Assembly (NCBI RefSeq): GCF_001612785.1
Contig: NZ_BDBC01000051.1
Location: 1-64,000, forward strand
DNA: 64,000 nt
Origin: Nocardia beijingensis NBRC 16342
GTDB lineage: Bacteria; Actinomycetota; Actinomycetes; Mycobacteriales; Mycobacteriaceae
Reading direction: 5' to 3'
The position numbers and the translations under genes are program-made. This document shows, piece after piece, positions 17,003 through 25,275 of the stretch. Positions within the stretch are counted from its first letter, which is position 1. Each line of letters opens with the position of its first letter. Under the pieces are notes generated by a model. It made no database searches, was not told the DNA's origin, and saw only the letters and a list, made by a program, of their open reading frames with translations.

Positions 17003-18220
17003 TCATTCTCGTCGTGGTCCTGCTTGTTTTCTCATTCGATCCACTACTCCGGCTATGAATTCGGTGACGGCATCCAGTTCCGCCACATAGGCCCAGTAGT
17101 CGGGGTGGCGCCCCGACAGTGTTTCGCTGATTCGGTCGATTCGTGCCGCTTGCGCGTCGAGCACCGAACCCCATTCGGCGACCAGCCCGCGGCTCACCGC
17201 GAGCATCTGCGCGTCCCGCAGCCGGAATCGTACGGCCTTGGCGTGTTCTTGCGGGTCGGACCGGATCGCACGCAGCAGAGCCAGCCGCTTGGTGACGGCG
17301 TCGACTCGCTGCTCGGCCTCGGCGAGGAACCCGCGCGCGGATGTGGTCAGATCAAGTGCAAACTCCGGATTGTTCTCTGCCGCCGCCGCACGCGCCCTGC
17401 CCAGGGCCGCGTCCGCGGCCTCGATGGCTCGCTGGCTTTCCCGCTCATTGTTAGCCAAATCGGCCGAACTCGCAGCATTGAACTCGCGCAGCAGCGCCGA
17501 GAATGCCTGCGGAACGCCTTCGGCCCTGGTCCGGACGGCGGCAATGCGGGTTGTCACCGACGATATCGCGTTGGTCGCCGCCGCGGCCCGAGATGGCGCT
17601 TGCGCCAGAGCATCAGCCAGCTCCTTGGTGGCCGCCCGGAGACGGTTCGCGGCCTCACGCACGGTGCCCGAGGCCGTGCCCGAACCCGCCGCTTCCAGTG
17701 TGACCAGCGCCTCATCGACCGCCGCCGCGTGCCTGCGCACCGAGGGGTAGTCCGCGAACTCCGATTCGGCGGCCCGCCCGCGCACACCGGCCGCGTCGGC
17801 CTTCACCTGCTGGACCAACTGCGGCACCGCGCCGAGCACCGCCACCGCCTCTTCCAGCTTGCCCCGGTCGCCGCGATAGAACTCGTCGACCGCGCGCGCC
17901 GCGTCGGTCAGTTGCCGCACCGCGGCGTCGACGCGTTGCCTGCCCTGCGGCACCGGAGGGCCGCCTTGCTGCGCGGCCTCCAGCTCCGCGCTCAGCGTCA
18001 GATACAGCTCCGCGGCGCCATAGCACCTGTGCCGCACCGGTTCCCAGCGCGCGCCCGTGCCCCGGTCGGGGAAGATCTGGTCGGCCGCGTGCACCGCCGC
18101 CTCGGCCGCGCTCTGCCGTCGGTCCATGTCCAGGAACGCGGTCGCGAGCGTCGCGCGGGCATGCTCGATCCACTCGTCGTTTCCCGACGAACGGAACCAT
18201 CCACGCCTCCGGCCTGCCAC
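17003..18220 (-). CDS. Uncharacterised alpha-helical coiled-coil protein of the Ter operon
   Basis: 405 residues from GTG. Almost entirely Ala/Glu/Arg-rich helix with heptad-like stretches and no signal peptide, membrane segment or enzyme motif. WIEHARATLATAFLDMDRRQSAAEAAVHAADQIF near the start looks like a short helical repeat. It is first in the minus-strand unit whose other members are metabolite enzymes, so a scaffolding or sensing role is possible but unproven. Divergent from terD at 18365. Confidence 0.75.
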   Translation of the reverse strand: MAGRRRGWFRSSGNDEWIEHARATLATAFLDMDRRQSAAEAAVHAADQIFPDRGTGARWEPVRHRCYGAAELYLTLSAELEAAQQGGPPVPQGRQRVDAAVRQLTDAARAVDEFYRGDRGKLEEAVAVLGAVPQLVQQVKADAAGVRGRAAESEFADYPSVRRHAAAVDEALVTLEAAGSGTASGTVREAANRLRAATKELADALAQAPSRAAAATNAISSVTTRIAAVRTRAEGVPQAFSALLREFNAASSADLANNERESQRAIEAADAALGRARAAAAENNPEFALDLTTSARGFLAEAEQRVDAVTKRLALLRAIRSDPQEHAKAVRFRLRDAQMLAVSRGLVAEWGSVLDAQAARIDRISETLSGRHPDYWAYVAELDAVTEFIAGVVDRMRKQAGPRRE

Positions 18221-18364
18221 GCCCCGATGGTAGGAGATCTTCCTGTTCGCCGGGGGTTACGCGGGTTCCTACGCAAGTTCGCGGAAACCTACTACTGTCG
18301 ATGGCGTCCCCGGCGATTCGGACATGCTGGGAACCAATGACGGACTATTGAAAGGGAATCCCGC

Positions 18365-18940
18365 ATGGGTGTCAGTTTGTCCAAGGGCGGCAATGTCTCG
18401 CTGACCAAGGCGGCGCCTAACCTCACCGCTGTTGCGGTCGGCCTGGGGTGGGATGTGCGGACCACCACCGGCACCGACTTCGACCTCGACGCCAGCGCCA
18501 TCGCTACCGGCGCGGACAAGAAGGTCCTGTCCGACCAGCACTTCGTCTTCTTCAACAATCTGCGTTCCCCCGAGGGCTCGATCGAGCACGCGGGCGACAA
18601 CCGGACCGGCGAGGGCGAGGGCGACGACGAGGTCATCAACGTCGACCTGGCGAACACCCCGCCCACGATCGAGAGCATCTTCTTCCCGGTCTCGATCTAC
18701 GACGCCGACTCCCGGTCGCAGTCCTTCGGCCAGGTCCGCAACGCCTACATCCGCGTGGTGGACCGCAGCAACGGCGAGGAGCTCGCCCGCTACGACCTCA
18801 CCGAGGATGCCTCCACCGAGACCGCGATGGTCTTCGGTGAGCTGTACCGCAACGGCGCGGAGTGGAAGTTCCGCGCGATCGGCCAGGGTTACGCCTCCGG
18901 CCTGGCGGGCATCGCCCGTGACTACGGCGTGAACGTCTAA
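18365..18940 (+). CDS. terD: TerD family calcium-binding stress protein
   Basis: 191 residues, the standard TerD length. Full set of calcium motifs: FDLDASAIA, HFVFFNNLRSPEGSIEHAGDN, GEGEGDDEVINVDL, then YRNGAEWKFRAIGQGY near the end. AAAGGGAA lies nine bases upstream of ATG. It binds calcium and is needed for tellurite or other stress tolerance in characterised systems. The strongest TerD in the window by conservation. A terminator follows, so it is probably monocistronic and can be expressed apart from the DUF475 gene. Confidence 0.96.
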   Translation: MGVSLSKGGNVSLTKAAPNLTAVAVGLGWDVRTTTGTDFDLDASAIATGADKKVLSDQHFVFFNNLRSPEGSIEHAGDNRTGEGEGDDEVINVDLANTPPTIESIFFPVSIYDADSRSQSFGQVRNAYIRVVDRSNGEELARYDLTEDASTETAMVFGELYRNGAEWKFRAIGQGYASGLAGIARDYGVNV

Positions 18941-18959
18941 GGAACACTTCGCCGTTCAC

Positions 18960-18983
18960 AGGGGGCCCGGCGACGGGCCCCCT
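18960..18983 (+). terminator. Intrinsic terminator after terD
   Basis: Perfect 10-bp stem AGGGGGCCCG/CGGGCCCCCT closed by a GCGA tetraloop, 20 bases after the terD stop. Confidence 0.85.
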
Positions 18984-19100
18984 CGTCGTGCGACCCAGGC
19001 ATGCCGGCGCCCTGGGAGCAACGTTGGACAACCGGCGATCCAGCGGCCACCCTGGTAGCAACCGTCGCCGCCTCGTTCTTCACTCACGAAAGGTCCCAGC

Positions 19101-20201
19101 GTGGTCCTGCGCATATTCGGCATGTCCCTCGTCGTCACGGTGCTGTCGCTCGTCGTCGCCGTCGTGTACGGCGGACCGACCGCCCTCGCGCTCGCCGCGA
19201 TCCTCGGCATCCTCGAGGTGTCGCTCTCGTTCGACAACGCCGTGATCAACGCCACCGTCCTGGAACGGATGAGCGCGTTCTGGCAGCGGATCTTCCTCAC
19301 CGTCGGCGTGTTGATCGCCGTGTTCGGCATGCGGTTGGTCTTCCCGCTGGCGATCGTGTGGATCACCGCGGGGCTGGATCCGGTGCGGGCCTTCGACCTG
19401 GCCCTCAACCCGCCCCCGGACGGCGCCCTGACCTTCCCCGACGGCAGCCCCAGCTACGAGAAACTGCTCACCGACGCGCACCCGCAGATCGCGGCGTTCG
19501 GCGGCATGTTCCTGGCCCTGCTGTTCCTCAACTTCATCTTCGAGGAGCGCGACATCACCTGGCTGAGCTGGCTGGAGCGGCCGCTGGCCAAGGCGGGCAA
19601 GCTGGACATGCTCTCCGTGGTGGTCGCCGGCACGGGTCTGATTCTCACCGCGGAGTTCATCGCCGACGAGGCGCACCGCTCGACCGTGCTGGTGGCGGGT
19701 CTGCTCGGCATGATCACCTACATCGCGGTGGACGGCTTGGGCTCGATGTTCCACACCGAGGAGCACACCGAGGGCGGCCCTTCGGAACTGGTCAAGGCCA
19801 CCGGCAAGGCGGGCTTCTTCCTGTTCCTCTACCTGGAGGTGCTCGATGCGTCGTTCTCCTTCGACGGTGTGATCGGCGCGTTCGCCATCACCTCCGACCC
19901 GATCATCATCGCGCTCGGCCTCGGCCTGATCGGCGCCATGTTCGTCCGGTCGATCACGGTGTACCTGGTCCGCAAGGGCACGCTGTCGGAGTACGTCTAC
20001 CTGGAGCACGGCGCGCACTGGGCGATCGGCGCGCTCGCGGCGATCCTGCTGATCTCGATCGGCGTGCACATCAACGAGGTCGTCACCGGCCTGGTCGGCG
20101 TCGCGTTCATCGGCGCGGCGTTCATCACCAGCATCGTCCGCAACGGCCGAGCGGACGAGGAGGAACTGGACAGCGAACGGGAACCGACGCCGGTAGGCTG
20201 A
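19101..20201 (+). CDS. TerC-like integral membrane protein (DUF475)
   Basis: 366 residues from GTG with GAAAGG upstream. About eight to nine transmembrane helices. The two TerC-type acidic membrane motifs are LEVSLSFDNAVINATV (residue about 38) and LEVLDASFSFDGVIGAF (about 250), each with Asp within a helix and likely to handle a divalent metal. FNFIFEERDITW is typical of the DUF475 branch. In TerD-containing systems TerC-type proteins are thought to link metal handling at the membrane with cytosolic TerD. Confidence 0.93.
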   Translation: MVLRIFGMSLVVTVLSLVVAVVYGGPTALALAAILGILEVSLSFDNAVINATVLERMSAFWQRIFLTVGVLIAVFGMRLVFPLAIVWITAGLDPVRAFDLALNPPPDGALTFPDGSPSYEKLLTDAHPQIAAFGGMFLALLFLNFIFEERDITWLSWLERPLAKAGKLDMLSVVVAGTGLILTAEFIADEAHRSTVLVAGLLGMITYIAVDGLGSMFHTEEHTEGGPSELVKATGKAGFFLFLYLEVLDASFSFDGVIGAFAITSDPIIIALGLGLIGAMFVRSITVYLVRKGTLSEYVYLEHGAHWAIGALAAILLISIGVHINEVVTGLVGVAFIGAAFITSIVRNGRADEEELDSEREPTPVG

Positions 20202-20228
20202 TTCCCGGCAAGCAGCCGAAGACCCGTT

Positions 20229-20265
20229 GCGGCAGCGGCCCCATCCCGAGGATGGCCGCTGCCGC
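20229..20265 (+). terminator. Intrinsic terminator between the TerC-like and TerA/TerD-like genes
   Basis: 12-bp perfect arms GCGGCAGCGGCC/GGCCGCTGCCGC enclosing a second small stem ATCC-CGA-GGAT, followed by CTCTCGTTT. It may stop or attenuate read-through into the gene starting at 20296. Confidence 0.75.
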
Positions 20266-20295
20266 TCTCGTTTCCACAGAGGGGGGATCCGCGCC

Positions 20296-20919
20296 ATGGG
20301 GACCAACGACAACCCCGGCGGCGTCAGCCTGTCCAAGGTGACCCTGTCGAAGGCGACACCGAGCATCAATCTGACCAAGCCGGGTGAGCAGCAGGGCACC
20401 ATGCGGGTCAACCTGAACTGGTCGAGCGGTCCGAGGGGATTCTTCCGCCGCGCCAAGGCCATCGACCTGGACCTCGGCTGCCTCTACGAACTGTCCAACG
20501 GCGCCAAGGGCGTCGTCCAGGCGATCGGTGGCAACTTCGGCACGCTGGAGGGCGAGCCCCACATCCGGCTCGACGGCGACGATCGCAGCGGTTCGGCCGC
20601 GGCGGGCGAGAACCTGCACATCGATCTGTCCCGGCCCGAACTGTTCCGGCGCATCCTGATCTTCGCCTTCATCTACGAGGGCGTGCCCAACTGGGCCGCC
20701 GCCGACGGCGTGGTGACGCTCTACCCCACCTCCGGTCCGCAGGTCGAGGTCCGCCTCGACTCTCCGGTGGACGGCGCCCGCTCGTGTGCCGTCGCCCTGC
20801 TGCAGAACCAGGGAGCCGGCATCACCGTGCACCGGGAAGTGCACTACGTCAACGGCGCCCAGCGCGAACTCGACCAGGCGTACCAGTGGGGTATGCGGTG
20901 GCAGGCCGGTCGCAAGTAG
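20296..20919 (+). CDS. TerA/TerD-like stress protein
   Basis: 207 residues from ATG with a GAGGGG stretch upstream. Begins GGVSLSKVTLSKATPSINL, the usual TerD-type start, then NLNW, AIDLDLGCLYEL and IRLDGDDRSGSAAAGENLHIDL. These preserve the first acidic motif but replace the GEGEGDDE loop with a Ser/Ala-rich one, as in the TerA/TerD-like branch. C-terminal part HREVHYVNGAQRELDQAYQWGMRW. Separated from the TerC-like gene by a hairpin. Ends one base before the convergent EamA gene. Confidence 0.85.
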   Translation: MGTNDNPGGVSLSKVTLSKATPSINLTKPGEQQGTMRVNLNWSSGPRGFFRRAKAIDLDLGCLYELSNGAKGVVQAIGGNFGTLEGEPHIRLDGDDRSGSAAAGENLHIDLSRPELFRRILIFAFIYEGVPNWAAADGVVTLYPTSGPQVEVRLDSPVDGARSCAVALLQNQGAGITVHREVHYVNGAQRELDQAYQWGMRWQAGRK

Positions 20920-20920
20920 G

Positions 20921-21820
20921 TCACCGCGGCACCGGCACCGGCTGCCGCCGGATCACCGGCGACGCCGTCGGCTTGCGCGCGGCGAACACCAAGCCCACCA
21001 GGCCGACGGCCAGTCCGGCGACCGTCAGCGGTCGCAGCGGCTGATCGATCAGCAGCCAGGCCAGGATCGCGGTCACCGCGGGCGTCGCGAAGAACAGCTT
21101 GCCGACCCTGGTCGCGTCCCACCGGCGCAGCATGGCGTTGAGCAGCAGGAACGCGGCCATGGAGTTCACCAGCACCATCCAGATCAGCGACCCGGCGAAC
21201 CGGCCGGCGTCCGACACGTGCACCTGACCCGACAGCCAGGCCAGCGCCCCGGCGATCGGCGCGCTGATCGCCACGTGCAGCGCCGTGGCGGCCCGTGGAT
21301 CGACGGCGGGCGTGAACCGCTTCTGGTATACGGTGCCGATGCTCAGGCCGAGCAGCCCTGCCACGCACAGCAGCAATCCGGTCAGGGAGAAGTGGGACTG
21401 GTCGAACACGGCGAGCGCGACTCCGACGCCGCCGATGCCGAAGCCGAACCACTGCCGCATCGTGACGACTTCGCCGATCAGTCCGGCGCACAGCGCGATG
21501 ACCACCGGATTCAAGCCCTGCACCAGCGCGATCACCGCCGCCGAGACATGTTCGGCCATCGCGGTGTAGAACGCGCCGAACTGGACCATCTGCATCAGCA
21601 ACCCGGCGATGAGCACGTGACGCAGTTGACCGCCTTGCGGCCAGGTCACCCGCGCGATGAAGGCGTAGGCCGTCAGCAGCACTCCCGCGACGGCGAAGCG
21701 CACGAACAGCACGAAGAGCGGCGGCGCGGCGCCGACCCCGATCACCCCGGCGATGAACGCGCTGCTCCACAACAAGACGAACAGCGGCTGCGCGGCCACC
21801 GTCGCGAATCGGCTCTGCAC
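20921..21820 (-). CDS. EamA family (DMT superfamily) transporter
   Basis: 299 residues from GTG 21820, preceded by GGGAGG. An ATG at 21841 is possible but lies inside the first TAACC-N9-GGTTA site, so the shorter form is preferred. About ten transmembrane helices in two EamA repeats (LLWSSAFIAGV...; LLLCVAGLLGLSIGTVYQKRF in the second half). Likely exports a small metabolite or drug; substrate unknown. The divergent CGNR gene and shared paired operator suggest direct regulation. Confidence 0.88.
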   Translation of the reverse strand: MQSRFATVAAQPLFVLLWSSAFIAGVIGVGAAPPLFVLFVRFAVAGVLLTAYAFIARVTWPQGGQLRHVLIAGLLMQMVQFGAFYTAMAEHVSAAVIALVQGLNPVVIALCAGLIGEVVTMRQWFGFGIGGVGVALAVFDQSHFSLTGLLLCVAGLLGLSIGTVYQKRFTPAVDPRAATALHVAISAPIAGALAWLSGQVHVSDAGRFAGSLIWMVLVNSMAAFLLLNAMLRRWDATRVGKLFFATPAVTAILAWLLIDQPLRPLTVAGLAVGLVGLVFAARKPTASPVIRRQPVPVPR

Positions 21821-21834
21821 GGAACCTCCCTGAG

Positions 21835-21893
21835 TAACCATCTTGGGTGGTTATCACGGTGACATCCGCGCCACTAACCTGTCAAGACGGTTA
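21835..21893. promoter_or_regulatory. Two TAACC-N9-GGTTA inverted repeats 40 bp apart
   Basis: Identical dyads lie at 21835-21853 and 21875-21893 between the divergent EamA and CGNR genes. Both have five-base arms and a nine-base spacer. TACTAT at 21892-21897, seven bases before the CGNR GTG, is a likely -10 and overlaps the second site, so repression of the regulator itself is expected. Confidence 0.7.
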
Positions 21894-21903
21894 CTATGGG
21901 CAC

Positions 21904-22437
21904 GTGTTCACCTTCGTGAGCGGCAACCTCGCCCTGGACTTCGCCGGCACCGTCAAGGCGCGCTCGACCACATTCGAGGACGTCCTCACCAGCCCTGCCG
22001 CGCTGGCCGACTGGATCGTCGCCGCGCGGTTGCTCGACAACCCCCCGCCCAGCGACGCGGACACCCTCGCGCGGGCGGTGCGCTTGCGCGAGGCGGCCTA
22101 CCGCATGGCGGTGGCCTGCACCCGCGACAGCGCCTTCGACGATGCCGACCGCCGGACCGTCAACGAATTCGCCGGCAGCGCCCCACCGTCGGTCAGCCTG
22201 CGTCCCGATGGGACGGTCCTCCGCGCCGGCGATGCGGACGCGGCCTTGGCCGCCATCGCCCGGTCCGCAATCGAGCTACTCGGCAGCAGGGCGCTCGTCA
22301 AAGAGTGCGGTCGCGCCGCATGCACCCGGCTGTATGTGGACACTTCCCGCGGCGGCTCCCGCCGGTGGTGCGACATGACCTTGTGCGGCAACCGCGCCAA
22401 AAGCGCCGCCTTCCGGGCCCGGCACGGTGCGCCCTAG
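21904..22437 (+). CDS. CGNR zinc-finger (ABATE-domain) regulator
   Basis: 177 residues from GTG 21904; the open frame back to 21847 crosses the operator pair. N-terminal ABATE-type domain with FVSGNLALDFAGT. C-terminal CGNR zinc finger: CGRAACTRLYVD, then RRWCDMTLCGNRAKSA, with four cysteines placed to bind zinc. Family members are stress-linked DNA-binding regulators. Probably a leaderless transcript. Its stop overlaps the stop of the convergent GT87 gene by the four bases CTAG. Confidence 0.9.
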   Translation: MFTFVSGNLALDFAGTVKARSTTFEDVLTSPAALADWIVAARLLDNPPPSDADTLARAVRLREAAYRMAVACTRDSAFDDADRRTVNEFAGSAPPSVSLRPDGTVLRAGDADAALAAIARSAIELLGSRALVKECGRAACTRLYVDTSRGGSRRWCDMTLCGNRAKSAAFRARHGAP

Positions 22438-23825
22438 ACCACCGGGACCAGCTTGCGCGTGCCGGATGGCGAAACCCGGGCAGACGTCGAACGATCTCCG
22501 CGCGGCGCCGCCCACAGGAAGACGAAGAAGAACACGATCAGCAGGCTCGCGCGCCCCCACACACCGAATTGGACGATGCGTTCCATCAACTCGACCGAGG
22601 TGCCCTGACCCATCGAATAGAAATAGCGGAACACCCCGATCCCGATGGCCGCGTCGGCGACGAGATAGCCGCCGATCCACCACCAGGGGATCTCGAGCAG
22701 CACCAGGAACGGCACCAGCCAGAGGGTGTACTGCGGGGAATGCACCTTGTGGAACAACAGGAATCCACACAGCATCGCGCCGCTCACCCCGACCCATGGG
22801 AACACGCCGGTCGCCAGATAGCGCCGCCAGCCGAGCACCATGGCCAGTGCGAACGCCGCGAGCACCAGCACGGGCGAGGCGACCGAGACCACTTGCTGGA
22901 ACGCCGCCTCGCTGCGCGCGTCGGGACCGAACATCGGCCGAAGTCCCCAGTACCAGATCGAATTCGTGGTGATGTCGGCCTGACGCAATTGCTGGAACGT
23001 GATGGACGCGCGCCAGCCCTCATATCCCACCAGGGCGAACGGCAGGTTGACCACGACGACGGTGCCGATCGCCGCCGCCGCGGTGAGCAGCGCGCCACGG
23101 ACGTCCGGCTCGCGATCGCCGCCTCGCGCGTCGCGCTCACCGCCGCCGGTCAGCACGTAGGCCAGCAGGGGCAATACGAAGATCCCCGGATACAACTTGA
23201 GGCAGAACCCGAGCCCGAGCAGCACCGCGGCCACGATGCCCCTGGTGCGCACGGAGTAGCGGGTCAGCGCCGCCATCACGTAGACGGCCGCGACCGCCGT
23301 GCACACCACCGGAAGCTCCCAGTTGTGGAAGGCGTACAGCACCAGCGGCGGTCCGGCCGCCCACAGCAAGGCCGCGCCCCCGGCCAGGCGAGCCAGCATC
23401 CATGCGGTCAGCAGCGCAAAAGGCGCCAGCAACAGCGCCGAGTACCGCAGGAAATCGGCGTCGTTGTCCGCGCCGACCGCGCCGATCCACATCAGCACGC
23501 CGCTGAGCACCGGATACTCCACCGCGCCGCCGACCAACGCGCCGCCGTCGGTGATGCCGCCGTTCACATAGGGAAAGACGTGCTCGTTGATATCCCGGCC
23601 GAGCCAGAGGAATTGGATATCGGAATAGCAGACGTCCGAATCCTTGACGACGTCGAAAACCGTGCTTCGCCCGTCCCGGTCGAACGGCGCACCCGCACAG
23701 CGCGCCTTGTTCGCGTAGGCCAGCGCGAGGACCAGGCCGCAGAGCAGCACCACCACCACGGCGAACGCCGCGCGGCGTCGCACACCACCCGCGGGCAGGT
23801 CGCTGGCGGCGAGTCCGGTCGGCAT
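22434..23825 (-). CDS. GT87-family (DUF2029) polytopic membrane glycosyltransferase, second copy
   Basis: 463 residues from ATG. About ten membrane segments. Shares with the 2551-4281 protein the loop with CYSD after helix 1, VEYPVLSGVLMW, FCLKLYPGIFVLPLL and KVHSPQYTLWLVPFL. Expected to use polyprenyl-phosphate sugar in assembling cell-envelope glycans; exact acceptor unknown. It lies just upstream of, and divergent from, the rpsF operon. Together with the first copy it frames the Ter island. Confidence 0.87.
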   Translation of the reverse strand: MPTGLAASDLPAGGVRRRAAFAVVVVLLCGLVLALAYANKARCAGAPFDRDGRSTVFDVVKDSDVCYSDIQFLWLGRDINEHVFPYVNGGITDGGALVGGAVEYPVLSGVLMWIGAVGADNDADFLRYSALLLAPFALLTAWMLARLAGGAALLWAAGPPLVLYAFHNWELPVVCTAVAAVYVMAALTRYSVRTRGIVAAVLLGLGFCLKLYPGIFVLPLLAYVLTGGGERDARGGDREPDVRGALLTAAAAIGTVVVVNLPFALVGYEGWRASITFQQLRQADITTNSIWYWGLRPMFGPDARSEAAFQQVVSVASPVLVLAAFALAMVLGWRRYLATGVFPWVGVSGAMLCGFLLFHKVHSPQYTLWLVPFLVLLEIPWWWIGGYLVADAAIGIGVFRYFYSMGQGTSVELMERIVQFGVWGRASLLIVFFFVFLWAAPRGDRSTSARVSPSGTRKLVPVV

Positions 23826-23989
23826 GGATCCACCCTAAGCGGACGCTCCCCGGCGTGGCGCCGTTCCCCTTCCTACGGATGTGAACGCGGCGTCCGACCG
23901 CAGGGGGCCGGGGCGGCGCGCCGGGGCAATTTCACTGCTCAGCCGCCGCTCATGTAGCCTGTTCGGGTTGCTGACGCAACGACCCTCCT

Positions 23990-24008
23990 GCCACGGACCG
24001 TCCGTGGC
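23990..24008 (+). promoter_or_regulatory. rpsF leader hairpin, candidate S6:S18-binding autoregulatory motif
   Basis: GCCACGGA and TCCGTGGC form a perfect 8-bp stem presenting a CCG loop 31 bases before rpsF. A CCG-bearing hairpin in the rpsF leader is the known recognition element for the S6:S18 complex in many bacteria. The simple loop differs somewhat from the published internal-loop form, hence medium confidence. Confidence 0.55.
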
Positions 24009-24039
24009 CGTTTCCTAGTCCACAGGAGGTGATTGGTCC

Positions 24040-24327
24040 GTGCGTCATTACGAAGTGATGGTCATCCTCGATCCGAGCCTGGACGAGCGCACTGTTGGTC
24101 CGTCGCTGGACAACCTGCTCAGTGTCGTTCGCACCGAGGGCGGCAAGATCGACAAGGTCGACATCTGGGGCCGCCGCAGGCTCGCCTACGAGATCGCCAA
24201 GCACGCCGAGGGCATCTACGCCGTGGTCGACCTGACCGCCGAGCCCGCCACCGTGAGCGAACTCGACCGCCAGCTCGGTCTCAACGAGTCGGTGCTGCGC
24301 ACCAAGGTTCTGCGCCACGACAAGTAG
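24040..24327 (+). CDS. rpsF: 30S ribosomal protein S6
   Basis: 95 residues from GTG, with an exceptionally good Shine-Dalgarno AGGAGGTGAT ending seven bases before the start. MRHYEVMVILDPSLDER at the start and RRLAYEIAKHAEGIYAVVDL are diagnostic. S6 binds 16S rRNA together with S18, encoded two genes downstream. First gene of rpsF-ssb-rpsR-rplI, followed by dnaB, an order conserved across bacteria. Confidence 0.98.
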   Translation: MRHYEVMVILDPSLDERTVGPSLDNLLSVVRTEGGKIDKVDIWGRRRLAYEIAKHAEGIYAVVDLTAEPATVSELDRQLGLNESVLRTKVLRHDK

Positions 24328-24415
24328 TCCGGCAACCCTCGTTTGCGTCAGAGCCTGTGCCTAGGCTCTAGCGCAACAGCGAGACGCGGACTGCACACCG
24401 AGCAGGAGGAACCAC

Positions 24416-24949
24416 ATGGCAGGCGACACGGTCATCACCGTCATCGGAAATCTGACGGCCGACCCGGAGCTTCGATTCACACCGGCGGGACAGGCGGTGG
24501 CGAATTTCACCGTCGCGTCGACTCCCCGTGTGTTCGATCGCAATTCGAACGAATGGAAAGACGGCGAAGCGCTGTTCCTGCGCTGCAATATCTGGCGCGA
24601 GGCCGCGGAGAATGTCGCCGAAAGCCTGACCAGGGGTTCCCGTGTCATCGTGAGCGGACGACTCAAGCAGCGCTCCTACGAGACCCGCGAGGGTGAGAAG
24701 CGCACGGTCGTCGAGCTCGAGGTCGACGAGGTCGGTCCCTCGCTGCGCTACGCCACCGCGAAGGTCAACAAGACCAGCCGCGGCAGCGGAGGCGGCGGCT
24801 TCGGGTCCGGCTCCGGCGGCGGTGGCGGCTATGCCTCCTCCGGTGGTGGCGGTGGGCGTTCCGGCGGTGCCGAGGACGACCCGTGGGGCAGTGCGCCCGC
24901 GGCAGGCTCCTTCGGGGGCAGCCGCATGGATGACGAACCGCCGTTCTGA
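24416..24949 (+). CDS. ssb: Single-stranded DNA-binding protein
   Basis: 177 residues with an N-terminal OB fold (ITVIGNLTADPELRFTPAGQAVANFTVA; LFLRCNIWREAAENVAESLTRG) to about residue 115. A Gly/Ser-rich flexible tail ends in the acidic tip MDDEPPF that recruits replication and repair proteins. Preceded by GGAGGAA. Its place between the two S6/S18 genes matches Mycobacterium and most bacteria. Confidence 0.98.
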   Translation: MAGDTVITVIGNLTADPELRFTPAGQAVANFTVASTPRVFDRNSNEWKDGEALFLRCNIWREAAENVAESLTRGSRVIVSGRLKQRSYETREGEKRTVVELEVDEVGPSLRYATAKVNKTSRGSGGGGFGSGSGGGGGYASSGGGGGRSGGAEDDPWGSAPAAGSFGGSRMDDEPPF

Positions 24950-25006
24950 GAACGGCCACAACGGCCCGGCCGATTCGGGCCATCACTGATTACGGAGTAC
25001 AAGACC

Positions 25007-25258
25007 ATGCCTAAAGCGCCCGCGCGCGAAAAGGTGCTGAAGAAGAAGGCTTGCTCGTTCTGCAAGGAGAGCAAGACCGGAAGCGTCACGATCGATTACA
25101 AGGACACGGCGTTGCTGCGCAAGTACGTCAGCGACCGCGGCAAGATCCGTGCCCGCCGCGTCACCGGCAACTGCGTGCAGCATCAGCGCGATATCGCGGT
25201 TGCGGTCAAGAACTCGCGTGAGGTCGCCCTGCTGCCTTACGTGTCGACGGCTCGCTGA
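25007..25258 (+). CDS. rpsR: 30S ribosomal protein S18, zinc-binding (C+) form
   Basis: 83 residues. YKDTALLRKYVSDRGKIRARRVTGNC is the S18 core. CSFC near residue 14 plus CVQH near residue 49 gives the four-ligand zinc site of the C+ paralogue. Actinobacteria often carry a second zinc-free S18 elsewhere under Zur control; this copy would be the zinc-replete one. GGAG lies nine bases upstream. A weak 6-bp GGCCCG/CGGGCC hairpin precedes the gene. Confidence 0.97.
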   Translation: MPKAPAREKVLKKKACSFCKESKTGSVTIDYKDTALLRKYVSDRGKIRARRVTGNCVQHQRDIAVAVKNSREVALLPYVSTAR

Positions 25259-25275
25259 GAAAGGGAGGCACGCCA

